Part shown: piece by piece, positions 46,111 to 54,310 of the stretch
Layout: each line of letters starts with the position of its first letter
Numbering within the stretch: the first letter of the stretch is position 1
Source of the DNA: Phenylobacterium haematophilum
Lineage (GTDB): Bacteria > Pseudomonadota > Alphaproteobacteria > Caulobacterales > Caulobacteraceae
DNA: 64,000 nucleotides
Reading direction: 5' to 3'
Assembly (NCBI RefSeq): GCF_014196295.1
Contig: NZ_JACIDK010000001.1
Span: 1,091,433-1,155,432 of the forward strand
Position numbers and translations under genes: made by a program
Notes under the pieces: generated by a model
Database searches by the model: none
Seen by the model: only the letters and a program-made list of their open reading frames with translations
Told to the model about the DNA's origin: nothing

Positions 46111-46568
46111 CGAACCTGCACCACTGCGTCGACCTCGACCGAGAAGCCAAGCGGCAGGCGATAGACGCCGACCGCCGAGCGGGCGTGTTTGCCGGTGTCG
46201 CCGAAGGCCTCGACCATCAGATCCGAGGCCCCGTTTACGACCTGCGGAATCTCCAGGAAGTCCGGACCGGCCTGCACGAAGCCGCCCAGCTTCACCACGC
46301 GGACGACGCGATCCAGATCGCCGTCGCAGGCCGCCTTCATCTGGGCGATGAGGTTGATCCCGCACAGCCGGGCCGCGGCCTTGGCGGTTTCCATGTCGAC
46401 GTCCTCGCCGACCGTCCCGCGAATTCCGCCGCCGGCGTCGACGGACACCTGGCCCGAGATGTGGACGAGATCGCCGGCCCTCACGAAGGGCACGTAGTTG
46501 GCGACCGGCGGATTGGGCTGCGGCAGGGTGAGCCCGAGCGCAGACAGGCGTTCTTCGACCTTCGACAT
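46107..46568 (-). CDS. RidA family (YjgF/YER057c) protein
   Basis: A 153-residue protein of the longer RidA subgroup (about 150 residues, as against 128 for E. coli RidA). VRAGDLVHISGQVSVDAGG and LCGINLIAQMKAACDGDLDRV are typical; the C-terminal VGVYRLPLGFSVEVDAVVQV replaces the usual catalytic Arg-Glu motif ending. RidA removes reactive enamines; this subgroup's activity is less certain. First gene of the operon. Confidence 0.9.
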   Translation of the reverse strand: MSKVEERLSALGLTLPQPNPPVANYVPFVRAGDLVHISGQVSVDAGGGIRGTVGEDVDMETAKAAARLCGINLIAQMKAACDGDLDRVVRVVKLGGFVQAGPDFLEIPQVVNGASDLMVEAFGDTGKHARSAVGVYRLPLGFSVEVDAVVQVR

Positions 46569-46605
46569 GCCGAAGGTCTAGCGCTGCGCTCTGGACCCGA
46601 AAAGA

Positions 46606-46641
46606 GAAAAGGCCCGCGCCTGGGCTGGCGCGGGCCTTTTC
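46606..46641 (-). terminator. Rho-independent terminator of the phasin gene
   Basis: A 15-bp perfect stem (GAAAAGGCCCGCGCC with its complement) around a 6-base loop. On the minus strand it is followed by further T-rich sequence. Confidence 0.9.
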
Positions 46642-46680
46642 CGTTCTGACACCCCGCCGAGGCGGGGCGACTGGGAGCTC

Positions 46681-47115
46681 TTAGCGAGCGGCCTGCAGGC
46701 GCTCGACGGCGGCGGTGACGCGCTCGTTGAGCGGCTTGACCGCATCCTTCACCGACGACGACACGATGTCCGACATCTTCGAAACTTCGGCGATGTAGGC
46801 GTCGAGGGCCGACTTGGCGTAGGTGGTTTGAAGTTCGATCACTTCCTGCACCGACTTGGCGCCCGAGAGCGACTTGGCGGCGGCGACGTGATCTTCAATG
46901 GCCTTCTTGGAGTAGGCCATGGCCTGGGCGCCGAGGGCTTCAGCGCCCTTGGTCGAGGCGGTCACCGAGGCGATGACGGCTTCCAGGTTCTTCTTCGAAT
47001 GGGTGTTCATCTCGTTCAGTTGAGCGAGCGACTTCTCGACGGCGTCCTTGAAGGCGACGTTGCCGGCGGTGGTGAACTGTTCGACAGTGTTCTTGACGGT
47101 CTCAGCGGCGGCCAT
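46681..47115 (-). CDS. Phasin family protein
   Basis: A 144-residue, almost all-helical protein. ETVKNTVEQFTTAGNVAFKDAVEKSLAQLNEMN and KSVQEVIELQTTYAKSALDAYIAEVSKMSDI match the phasin domain, with a Pro-poor coiled-coil character. Phasins coat polyhydroxyalkanoate granules. AGGAGC precedes ATG 47115. Two palindromic TGCA operators upstream fit control by a PhaR-type repressor, and the strong terminator fits a highly expressed single gene. Confidence 0.9.
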   Translation of the reverse strand: MAAAETVKNTVEQFTTAGNVAFKDAVEKSLAQLNEMNTHSKKNLEAVIASVTASTKGAEALGAQAMAYSKKAIEDHVAAAKSLSGAKSVQEVIELQTTYAKSALDAYIAEVSKMSDIVSSSVKDAVKPLNERVTAAVERLQAAR

Positions 47116-47203
47116 GGGCGGGCTCCTGGGGTCGGGATGGGGCGGTGGTACCGCGACGCAAACGTGGACGGGGGACTTGCCTTGAACTCCCCCTCGTTTC
47201 CCA

Positions 47204-47218
47204 TGTTGCAGTGCAGCA
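47204..47218. promoter_or_regulatory. Palindromic operator 1 upstream of the phasin gene (PhaR-like)
   Basis: TGTTGCA-G-TGCAGCA, an imperfect palindrome centred at 47211. PhaR repressors bind TGC-rich palindromes at phasin promoters, so this is a candidate site. Confidence 0.55.
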
Positions 47219-47230
47219 GTCAAGGGGATT

Positions 47231-47245
47231 TTGTGCAGTGCACAA
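47231..47245. promoter_or_regulatory. Palindromic operator 2 upstream of the phasin gene (PhaR-like)
   Basis: TTGTGCA-G-TGCACAA, a perfect palindrome around one base, centred at 47238, 27 bp from operator 1. It shares the GCA-G-TGCA core with operator 1. Confidence 0.55.
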
Positions 47246-47421
47246 TCGCCTAGCCGTTCACTAGGCGCAGGGCGTTCACGCAAGAGTTGAACGCATCAGG
47301 CGCGACAAATGGGCCCGTTCAAGTCCTGTTTACCATCGCGCAAGGCTACCGCTGGCATGCTAGGACTCACCTGGAGTGGCCCGGGGGGCCGCTTAACCCT
47401 TTGTATCGACGGACGAACCGT

Positions 47422-48717
47422 ATGTTCGAGCGCGCCCGCCGCCTGATTGCGTCCCTTGCCCTCGCCGCCGCGACAGCCATCGCGCCGGTGACGGCCTCGA
47501 CCGCACAGGCTCAGGTTTCTTACCTTCAGCTGCCCGCCAGCCAACCGAAGTACGCGGCCATTGTGGTCGATGCGAAGACCGGCGAGGTCATGTACGCCAA
47601 ACGCGCGGACAGTCCCCGGTATCCCGCCTCGATTACAAAAGTGATGACGCTGTACCTGGCGTTCGAGGCGCTGGCGGCCGGCCGCATCCGGCTTGACGAC
47701 CCGGTGGTGATCTCGCCCCGCGCCGCCGCGCAGGCGCCGACCAAGCTTGGCCTGCGCCCCGGCGAAACCCTGACCGTCGAACAGGCGATGCAGGCCCTGG
47801 CGATCAAATCCGCCAACGACATCGCCGTCGCGCTGGCCGAAAAGCTCGGCGGCTCGGAAGCGCGCTTCGCGGCGATGATGACCCTGCGCGCCGAAGAGCT
47901 CGGCATGCAGAACACCCGCTTCGTCAACGCTTCTGGGCTGCCTGACAGCCGCCAGGTTTCGACGGCCCGCGACATCGCCATTCTGTCGCGCGCGGTGATG
48001 CGCGACTACCCGCAGTACTACAAGCTGTTCAGCCAGCAGAGCTTCACGTTCCGCGGCGTGACCATGCGCAACCACAATGGTCTGCTCGGCCGAATGCCGG
48101 GCGTCGACGGCCTGAAGACCGGCTTCACCAACGCCTCTGGCTTTAACATCGCGGTCTCCGCGGTGCGCGACAATCGCCGCCTGATCACCGTCGTGCTGGG
48201 CGCGCCGTCGACCGCGGTGCGCAACAACAACGCCGAAGACCTGATTCTGACGGGCTTCGACGTCATGGCCCGCCGCGACCGCGGCGAGAAGATCACCGTC
48301 GCCCAAAACCTGTTCGAACCGGAGCCCAGCGGCCCGATCGTCCGCCCCTCGGTGGAGCAAGGCGACAACGAGCAGGACGGCCTGAAGATCGTGCTCGCCT
48401 CCGCCAGCCCGACGCCGGCCGCCGCCCGCACCAAGATCGTCGAGCCCTCCAAGAGCGCCTTGCGCGACAAGAAAGCCGCCGGAAAGTGGTCGGTCCAGGT
48501 CGGCGCGTTCAAGTCGAAGGCCGACGCCAAGGAACAGCTCGCCCTGGTCTCCAAGCGCTTCGGCAAGCACTTCAGCGCCGCCAACGGCGAAGTCGGCGGC
48601 AAGGTGGGCGGCTCCTACCGCGCGCGGTTCTCGGGCTACACTGAAGCCTCGGCCAAGGATGCCTGCCAAGCCCTGAAGGCTAAGCGTCTGGCCTGCATGG
48701 TCGTCAAGCCGGCCTGA
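47422..48717 (+). CDS. D-alanyl-D-alanine carboxypeptidase with SPOR domain
   Basis: A 431-residue exported penicillin-binding protein. A signal peptide ends near TAQAQ. The SxxK motif is in YPASITKVMTLY, SxN is in KSANDIAVALAEK, and KTG is in GVDGLKTGFTNASG. The C-terminal SPOR domain (residues ~355-431, KWSVQVGAFKSKADAKEQLALV) binds denuded glycan at the division site. It trims pentapeptides in the periplasm. ATG 47422 gives a clean signal peptide. The ~300 bp upstream holds the phasin operators. Confidence 0.94.
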   Translation: MFERARRLIASLALAAATAIAPVTASTAQAQVSYLQLPASQPKYAAIVVDAKTGEVMYAKRADSPRYPASITKVMTLYLAFEALAAGRIRLDDPVVISPRAAAQAPTKLGLRPGETLTVEQAMQALAIKSANDIAVALAEKLGGSEARFAAMMTLRAEELGMQNTRFVNASGLPDSRQVSTARDIAILSRAVMRDYPQYYKLFSQQSFTFRGVTMRNHNGLLGRMPGVDGLKTGFTNASGFNIAVSAVRDNRRLITVVLGAPSTAVRNNNAEDLILTGFDVMARRDRGEKITVAQNLFEPEPSGPIVRPSVEQGDNEQDGLKIVLASASPTPAAARTKIVEPSKSALRDKKAAGKWSVQVGAFKSKADAKEQLALVSKRFGKHFSAANGEVGGKVGGSYRARFSGYTEASAKDACQALKAKRLACMVVKPA

Positions 48718-48722
48718 CGAAA

Positions 48723-49142
48723 CTACTTCTTCAACAGACGATCCCTGGCCGCGTTGAGCTGCGCGGCCAGGCCGCTGGTCCCACCCTTGTCAGGGTGGGC
48801 CAAGCGCATCAGGCGGCCATAGGCCTCCTTGATCTCGGCCTCGGTGGCGCTCGGCCCGACCCCCAAAATGGATCGCGCTTCACTATCGCTGATTCGTCCG
48901 GCGGCCGGTGGAACCGCCATCCCCGTCCGCCGTGTGGACGCGGCAAGCCAAAGGCCCATGACCACCAGCACGATGGACTTGCCCCACCCGCCGCGCACGC
49001 CGACATAAGCCGCCGCCGCAAAGCAGGCGATCGCCAACGCGCCGGCCAGGAACCGCCACTCGCGCCGCTTCAGCATGGGCTTGCCGCGGGTGATCCAGAC
49101 CAGCAGGACCAACGCCAGGCAGCCAAGGGCGAGATAGAGCAT
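48723..49142 (-). CDS. Membrane-anchored DnaJ-domain protein
   Basis: A 139-residue protein. Two hydrophobic segments lie in the first half (LYLALGCLALVLLVWI and LAGALAIACFAAAAYVGV, with a third weak one). The C-terminal ~60 residues are a J domain with SEARSILGVGPSATEAEIKEAYGRLM and the HPD motif in LAHPDKGG. The layout is like mitochondrial Tim14/Pam18. It should stimulate DnaK at the inner membrane. It lies 10 bp after mipZ in the same direction. Confidence 0.9.
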   Translation of the reverse strand: MLYLALGCLALVLLVWITRGKPMLKRREWRFLAGALAIACFAAAAYVGVRGGWGKSIVLVVMGLWLAASTRRTGMAVPPAAGRISDSEARSILGVGPSATEAEIKEAYGRLMRLAHPDKGGTSGLAAQLNAARDRLLKK

Positions 49143-49152
49143 CTGGACTCGG

Positions 49153-49977
49153 CTATTGCGCCGCCAGAAGCTCGTCGCCGTCCAGCCCCGACAGGCCCAG
49201 CGAGCCCATCAGCGCCCGCAGTTCCTGGCGCGCGGCCACGTGCTGCAGCGACATCGCCACGGGGCGGATCGTCGGCGACAGGTCCGCAATGGTCAGGCCG
49301 AACGGGAACAGCTCGCGATAGATAACCCGGTCACGCAGGCCCGGCCCCACGCGGAAGCCGACCCGGCGCGAGAGCGCCTGGACGCGCTCATCCAGGCGCT
49401 TGCGGTTACGCGCCTCGGTCGGGGCCAAGCGGTTGCGCAGAACCACCCAGTCGATCGACTTGCCGGTCGCCACGGCCCGAACCTTGCGACTGTTCCAGAC
49501 GGTTTCCGAATAGAGGCTCGGTCGCTTCAGCTCCAGGGTAACAGGGTCCACCACGCCCAGCATGTCGAAGTCGACGAAGCTGTCGTTCATCGGCGTGACG
49601 ACCAGGTCGGCCTGGCCGTGCGCGGCGCGGCCGATGGCAGTGTCGCTGCCGGGGGTGTCGATCAAAACAAAGTCCGCCTGCTCGGCCGCCCGGCCGAACG
49701 CGTCCTCGAACTGAGCCAGCGCATCTGCGTCGGCGGCCTTGGCGAGCTCGGCCGGCAGCTGAAACTCCAGCGGCATGGGGGCCGCCGCGCCATTGGCGTC
49801 CAGCCAGGCCCGTCGGTGGGCGAAGAAGTGCGCCATCGACTGCTGGCGCACGTCGAGATCCAGCGTGGCGACCTTGGCTCCCGCATGCAGCAGGGCGGTC
49901 GCGACGTGGATGGCGATGGTGGACTTCCCCGCCCCGCCCTTCTCGTTCCCGACGACGATCACCTTGGCTTGTGACAT
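49153..49977 (-). CDS. mipZ: Cell division site positioning ATPase MipZ
   Basis: A 274-residue ParA/MinD-type ATPase. The deviant Walker A NEKGGAGKSTIAIHVA is at ~11-26, VATLDLDVRQQS at ~38-49, and VLIDTPGSDTA forms Walker B. In Caulobacter MipZ binds ParB near the poles and inhibits FtsZ polymerisation, placing the division plane at mid-cell. Length and the long region 160-230 agree with MipZ rather than ParA. Three GANTC sites precede the start. It is divergent from panC and followed by the J-domain gene. Confidence 0.93.
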   Translation of the reverse strand: MSQAKVIVVGNEKGGAGKSTIAIHVATALLHAGAKVATLDLDVRQQSMAHFFAHRRAWLDANGAAAPMPLEFQLPAELAKAADADALAQFEDAFGRAAEQADFVLIDTPGSDTAIGRAAHGQADLVVTPMNDSFVDFDMLGVVDPVTLELKRPSLYSETVWNSRKVRAVATGKSIDWVVLRNRLAPTEARNRKRLDERVQALSRRVGFRVGPGLRDRVIYRELFPFGLTIADLSPTIRPVAMSLQHVAARQELRALMGSLGLSGLDGDELLAAQ

Positions 49978-49978
49978 C

Positions 49979-50021
49979 GATTCTCAACTCCAAAACCGAT
50001 TCGGCGACCTCGCACCGATTC
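49979..50021. promoter_or_regulatory. Three CcrM (GANTC) sites at 19-bp spacing before mipZ
   Basis: GATTC occurs at 49979, 49998 and 50017, each within CGATTC and exactly 19 bp apart, just upstream of the mipZ start. In Caulobacter, mipZ transcription depends on CcrM methylation of GANTC. TTAACCAA on the minus strand at about 50026-50033 resembles a CtrA half site. Confidence 0.6.
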
Positions 50022-50146
50022 TATTGGTTAACAGGAACCTTCACCACGACGCGCCGTCAACGTAAGGCGCCGCTACGGCTGTGGATGGAATGGACGCCGC
50101 CGGCCGACCGCGCCATAAGCCCCACACCCTGCTTAGCGAGTACATC

Positions 50147-50998
50147 ATGCCTCAGATCGCCATCGTCCGCACTGTCGCCGACCTCCGCGCTCAGGTCGCA
50201 GCCTGGCGCAGCACGGGCGAGCGGGTCGCGCTGGTCCCGACCATGGGCGCGTTGCACGAAGGTCACCTGTCGCTGATCGCGCTGGCCAAGACCAAGGCCG
50301 ACCGCGTCGTCGCCAGCGTGTTCGTCAATCCGACTCAGTTCGGCCCCAACGAGGACTTCGACGCCTATCCGCGCGGCGAAGCGCGGGACGCCGAGCTGCT
50401 GGCCGGCGCAGGCTGCGACCTGCTCTTCGCTCCGACGGTCGCCGAAATGTACCCGCAAGGCTTCTCCACCACCGTCAATGTCACCGGCGTGACTGAGCCG
50501 CTCGATGGCGCCGCCCGCCCCGGCCACTTCGCCGGCGTCGCCACCGTCGTCTCGAAGCTGCTGCTGCAATGCGGGCCAGACGTTGCAATCTTCGGCGAGA
50601 AGGACTTCCAGCAGCTGCAGGTCATCAAGCGCGTGGTCCGCGATCTGGACATTCCGGTCGAGATCGTCGGCGCCCCGACCTCGCGGCTGGAGGATGGCCT
50701 CGCCCGCTCCTCGCGCAACGCCTATCTCAGCGACGCTGAGCGAGAGGTCGCAGGCCGCATGAATGTCGCGCTGGCCGATGCAGTGCGCCGTTTGCAGGCC
50801 GGCGAGACCGTCGAACGGGTCGAGGCCACGGGTTTGGCCGCCCTTGAGCGAGCGGGCTTCCAGCGCATCGACTATTTCGAAGTCCGCAACGCCGACGACC
50901 TGAGCCATCCGGGCCCCGGTCCGCTGACGGTTCCCGGCCGCGTGTTGGCCGCCGCCGTGGTCGGCAAGACGCGCCTGATCGACAACATGGCCGTCTAG
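50147..50998 (+). CDS. panC: Pantothenate synthetase
   Basis: A 283-residue enzyme joining pantoate and beta-alanine with ATP. VPTMGALHEGHLSLI holds the HIGH-type motif, VFVNPTQFGPNEDF follows, and FGEKDFQQLQVIKRVVRDL and TSRLEDGLARSSRNAYLS carry the KMSKS-like part. ATG 50147 starts the conserved domain; an upstream in-frame ATG adds an unlikely extension. Confidence 0.96.
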   Translation: MPQIAIVRTVADLRAQVAAWRSTGERVALVPTMGALHEGHLSLIALAKTKADRVVASVFVNPTQFGPNEDFDAYPRGEARDAELLAGAGCDLLFAPTVAEMYPQGFSTTVNVTGVTEPLDGAARPGHFAGVATVVSKLLLQCGPDVAIFGEKDFQQLQVIKRVVRDLDIPVEIVGAPTSRLEDGLARSSRNAYLSDAEREVAGRMNVALADAVRRLQAGETVERVEATGLAALERAGFQRIDYFEVRNADDLSHPGPGPLTVPGRVLAAAVVGKTRLIDNMAV

Positions 50999-51008
50999 CC
51001 GCCTGCCG

Positions 51009-51407
51009 CTACCACGCGCCGGCCTCACGCAGCTGGCGCGCCAGCTCCGGCGGAATCTCGCCGTCGACGCCCCCGGCGAGATCCGGCGGCGCGTCCTTGG
51101 CCTCTAGATAGCGCCAGCCCTGGAATGCACGCCGCGGCGTCGGCGCCACGCGGACGATCTCTGGATCGACGGTGACCTGACAGCGGGCGGCCACACCCTC
51201 GCCCACGGTATCGACGGCCAGGATGGTCTGGCGGCACATGATCACGCCCTTGAACACCCGATAGAGCGATCCGCCCTGCAGCAGTTCGGCGGCGCGCTTT
51301 GGCGTCTGGCGGGTGTGCATGATCCAGGGTCTTCCCGCCTGATGCCAGGCGAGCAGGTCCTCGATGGTGTCGCACCCCACCACCAGCTTGATCATGTGCA
51401 GCGCCAT
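51009..51407 (-). CDS. DUF1489 family protein
   Basis: A 132-residue protein of DUF1489, an alphaproteobacterial family: MIKLVVGCDTIEDLLAWHQ near the start, WIMHTRQTPKRAAELLQGGSLYRVFKGVIMCRQ, and RAFQGWRYLEAKDAPPDL at the end. The function is not known. The start at 51407 is 5 bp after the enoyl-CoA hydratase stop, so the two are co-transcribed. Confidence 0.9.
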   Translation of the reverse strand: MALHMIKLVVGCDTIEDLLAWHQAGRPWIMHTRQTPKRAAELLQGGSLYRVFKGVIMCRQTILAVDTVGEGVAARCQVTVDPEIVRVAPTPRRAFQGWRYLEAKDAPPDLAGGVDGEIPPELARQLREAGAW

Positions 51408-51412
51408 GGTCT

Positions 51413-52249
51413 TCAGATCTGCCAGTTGGGCTTGCGCTTTTCGAGGAAAGCCCGCACGCCCTCCTGGCCCTCGGGACTGACGCGAATGCGGGCGATCCGC
51501 CGCGCCGTCTCTTCCATCACATCTTCGACCGGCCGATAGGCGACGTCCTCGACCAGCTTCTTGGATTGGGCGACCGCCTCGGGGCCGCAGGCCATCATAT
51601 CCTGGGCGATCCGGTCGCGCGCCTCGGTCAGCTGGGCGCCGTCGGCGACCACCTCGCTGACCAGCCCCACCTTCTCGGCGTAGGCGGCGTCGAACACCTT
51701 GCCGGTCGCGAACAGCGCTCGCGCCTCGCGCGGCCCGACCGCCTGGACGACGTAGGGGCTGATGGTGGCTGCGATCAGGCCGAGCCGAACTTCGGAGAAG
51801 CTGAATTTCGCGTCGGCGGTGGCGACCGCCATGTCGCACGCCGCGGCAAGGCCGGCGCCGCCCCCATAGGCCCCGCCTTCGACCAGCGCCACTGTGAGCG
51901 CGGGAATGTCCCACAGGCTCTTGAGCATCCGCGCCAGCAGCATGGCGTCGTCGCGGTTGTCCGCCTCGTTGCGGTCAGCCGCCTCGCGCATCCAATCCAG
52001 ATCGGCGCCTGCGCTGAACGTCGAGCCCGCCCCACGCAGGAACACCACCCGCACGCCCTCGGCGCCTTGCAGCGTCTCAAACGCCTCGTGGAGGGCGGCG
52101 ATCAGCTCGGCGTTGAAGGCGTTGCGGCGGATCGCCCGGTTGAGCGTCACGGTCGCCACGCCCTCCAGGGTCGCGTCGATGTCGACCAGCCGGGACTCGG
52201 CGTCGGTGTCAGTGATTTCGACCAGCGGGTCGGCGATCGGATTGGTCAT
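51413..52249 (-). CDS. Enoyl-CoA hydratase/isomerase family protein
   Basis: A 278-residue crotonase. The oxyanion loops are RGAGSTFSAGADLDWM and VEGGAYGGGAGLAAACDMAVA, with FSFSEVRLGLIAATISPYVV downstream. The latter resembles methylglutaconyl-CoA hydratase of leucine breakdown, but the substrate is uncertain. GGAGACCGCAGCC precedes the ATG. The N-terminal ~15 residues are probably disordered. Confidence 0.9.
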   Translation of the reverse strand: MTNPIADPLVEITDTDAESRLVDIDATLEGVATVTLNRAIRRNAFNAELIAALHEAFETLQGAEGVRVVFLRGAGSTFSAGADLDWMREAADRNEADNRDDAMLLARMLKSLWDIPALTVALVEGGAYGGGAGLAAACDMAVATADAKFSFSEVRLGLIAATISPYVVQAVGPREARALFATGKVFDAAYAEKVGLVSEVVADGAQLTEARDRIAQDMMACGPEAVAQSKKLVEDVAYRPVEDVMEETARRIARIRVSPEGQEGVRAFLEKRKPNWQI

Positions 52250-52345
52250 GGCTGCGGTCTCCTGAATCCTTCAACAACGCTGGGCCGGAAGTTTGGATCA
52301 GGCCAAGCCATAGCCCCCCGGAGCGACGCAAGCTAGGCTGCTGGC

Positions 52346-54124
52346 GTGGTCAGCTTGCCTGATATTCCCAGCGAATCGGCGTTGGCCCGTCTCTTCTACG
52401 AGGAGCGCGGCCACGGCGAAGCGACGTGGTTCTCCCTGCCCGGCGGAGCGACGCTGTTTGAGGCCGGCGAGCCCGCCGACCACCTCTACTTTTTGCGTGC
52501 CGGACGCCTGGGCGCTTTCCGAAAGGACGAGAACGGCGAGCCGCAGTTCCTAGGCGTGATCCGGCCGGGCGAACCGGCGGGCGAGATGTCTCTGATCACC
52601 GGCGCGCCGCACAGCGGCGCAGTCGTCGCGCTACGGGACTCCGAGATCTTCGCCCTTCCCCGCGAAGCGTTCTTCGAGGCGGCCGAGACTGACGCCTCGG
52701 TGATGACCGAACTGGCGCGTCTGATGATCCTGCGCAGCCGCCAGGCGGTCAGCAAGACCTCGATCGGCGAGCCGTCGGTCTTTGGCTTTGTTGCGACGGG
52801 AGCCGCTGTCGCCGTCCGCCCGCTGCTCGACAAGGTCGCCCGCGAGATCGGGCGGCTCGGCTACTCGGTGACCGTGGTCGGCAGCGAGGCCCAGCAGGCC
52901 CCAACCGAATGGTTCTCCGAGGTCGAGCGCGACTATGACTTCGTGCTCTATGCGGCCGAGGTCGAGGACATCGGATGGAAGCAGGTGGTCGGTCGCCAGG
53001 TTGATCGCCTGTTCCGCGTCGCCCGTGGCGACACCGTCCCACCTTCGCAGGGACTGGCCCACGGCGAGCCGCTTCAGGCTCAGGGCCTGGTCGACCTGAT
53101 CCTCGTACAGACCAAGACCTGTAAGGCCCCCAAGGGCTCCCAGGCCTGGGTCGATGCGTTGCGGCCCGCCCGGCTCTTCCATGTCCGCCGCGACAACGGC
53201 GACGACGCACAGCGGATCGCCCGCCTGCTGACGGGCCAATCGGTCGGCCTGGTGCTCTCTGGAGGCGGCGCGCGAGCCTACGCACACGTGGGCGCCATCA
53301 AGGCCCTGCGTGAGCGCGGCGTGCCGATCGACTTCGTCTGCGGCGTCTCCATGGGCGCGATCATCGGCGCAGGCTTGGCGGTCGGCTGGGACGGCGAGGA
53401 AATGGAGCGGCGGATCCGCGACGCATTCGTCACCACCAGCCCGCTGGACGACATCGCTCTGCCGCTGCTGGCCATGACCCGCGGCGAAAAGGTGCGCGAG
53501 CGCTTGGCCAAGCACTTCGACGACATCCAGATCGCCGACCTGTGGCTTCCGTTCTTCTGCGTGTCCTCGAACCTGACCACCGGCGCCTACCAACTCCACA
53601 AGAGCGGGCTGCTGCGCGAGGCGTTGCGCGCGACGATCTCTTTGCCCGGTGTGCTGCCGCCAGCCACCACCGAGGACAACAACGTCCTCGTCGATGGCGC
53701 GGTGATGAAGAACTTCCCGGCGGACATCATGCGACTGACCCAACTCGGACCGATCGTCGGGGTTGACGTCAGCCGGGGGCGCTCGATCACCGCCGACGAC
53801 GTCGCGCGGCCGGAATCGGTTTGGCGCTGGATCCGGTCGGGCCAATGGCGCAAAGGCCCGCCGATCGTCTCCCTGCTGATGCGCGCCGCGACAGTCTCTA
53901 GTGGACGAGATCTCGCAGCGGCGCGGGAAGCGACCGACGTTCTGATCACGCCCGACCTCACCGGTGTGGAGATCCGCGACTGGTCGGCCTTCGATCCTGC
54001 CGTCGACGCTGGCTATCGCGCGACGATTGAGGTCCTCGACAAGCTGCCGCGGACTGTGACCGAGCTGCGCCGAGGGGCCGGCCGCGACGACGAAGCCGTC
54101 GCTCGGGGCGTCACGCTCGCTTGA
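52346..54124 (+). CDS. Cyclic nucleotide-binding / patatin-like phospholipase (NTE type)
   Basis: A 592-residue protein. The cNMP-binding barrel covers ~25-135 (GATLFEAGEPADHLYFLRAGRLG and RPGEPAGEMSLITGAPHSGAVVAL). A middle NTE-like region spans ~145-285. The patatin domain has the oxyanion GGGARAYAHVG, the nucleophile GVSMGAIIGAG and the Asp in VDGAVMKNFP. It is likely a phospholipase or lysophospholipase regulated by cNMP. The start is GTG; the ribosome-binding site is weak. No membrane helix is obvious. Confidence 0.92.
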   Translation: MVSLPDIPSESALARLFYEERGHGEATWFSLPGGATLFEAGEPADHLYFLRAGRLGAFRKDENGEPQFLGVIRPGEPAGEMSLITGAPHSGAVVALRDSEIFALPREAFFEAAETDASVMTELARLMILRSRQAVSKTSIGEPSVFGFVATGAAVAVRPLLDKVAREIGRLGYSVTVVGSEAQQAPTEWFSEVERDYDFVLYAAEVEDIGWKQVVGRQVDRLFRVARGDTVPPSQGLAHGEPLQAQGLVDLILVQTKTCKAPKGSQAWVDALRPARLFHVRRDNGDDAQRIARLLTGQSVGLVLSGGGARAYAHVGAIKALRERGVPIDFVCGVSMGAIIGAGLAVGWDGEEMERRIRDAFVTTSPLDDIALPLLAMTRGEKVRERLAKHFDDIQIADLWLPFFCVSSNLTTGAYQLHKSGLLREALRATISLPGVLPPATTEDNNVLVDGAVMKNFPADIMRLTQLGPIVGVDVSRGRSITADDVARPESVWRWIRSGQWRKGPPIVSLLMRAATVSSGRDLAAAREATDVLITPDLTGVEIRDWSAFDPAVDAGYRATIEVLDKLPRTVTELRRGAGRDDEAVARGVTLA

Positions 54125-54140
54125 GCTTCGATGAAGGGGT

Positions 54141-54169
54141 TTGCGAACCGGAAAATCGGGCCCATATTA
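54141..54169 (+). promoter_or_regulatory. Sigma70-like promoter of the small transcript
   Basis: TTGCGA (54141-54146) and ATATTA (54164-54169) are separated by 17 bases. The predicted start is about 54176, giving a ~170-nt RNA that ends at the terminator near 54345. Confidence 0.45.
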
Positions 54170-54204
54170 AAGGTCCTGTTCAACAGCTGAAAGGAGGTGA
54201 CCCA

Positions 54205-54273
54205 GTGTCTCATTGTCCTCATCCGAGTGTGGAAGCCGCGACCCGGGTCGCCGCTTACGAGGTCTCCAAGTAA
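54205..54273 (+). CDS. 22-residue microprotein or leader peptide with a full-length Shine-Dalgarno
   Basis: The frame from GTG 54205 to TAA 54273 encodes MSHCPHPSVEAA followed by TRVAAYEVSK. Directly upstream is AAAGGAGGTGA (54190-54200), an almost complete complement of the 16S rRNA 3' end and far stronger than any other site in the window, at normal spacing. It sits alone between a promoter and a perfect hairpin terminator, so it looks like an independent mRNA. Cys and two His in the N-terminus could bind metal. I do not recognise a family; the real gene product might also be the RNA. Confidence 0.5.
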   Translation: MSHCPHPSVEAATRVAAYEVSK

Positions 54274-54310
54274 GCGCCGAGTTGCGGGCCGCACTGCGGT
54301 CCGACAATGG

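Noticed and set aside
47315..47329. Possible third LexA box (GTTC-N7-GTTT) upstream of the carboxypeptidase gene
   Set aside because: One half-site is imperfect, and the gene has no known SOS link, so it is likely chance.
52250..52345. Riboswitch or leader RNA before the cNMP/patatin gene
   Set aside because: The 96-bp gap shows no conserved riboswitch core or convincing hairpin with a T-run.
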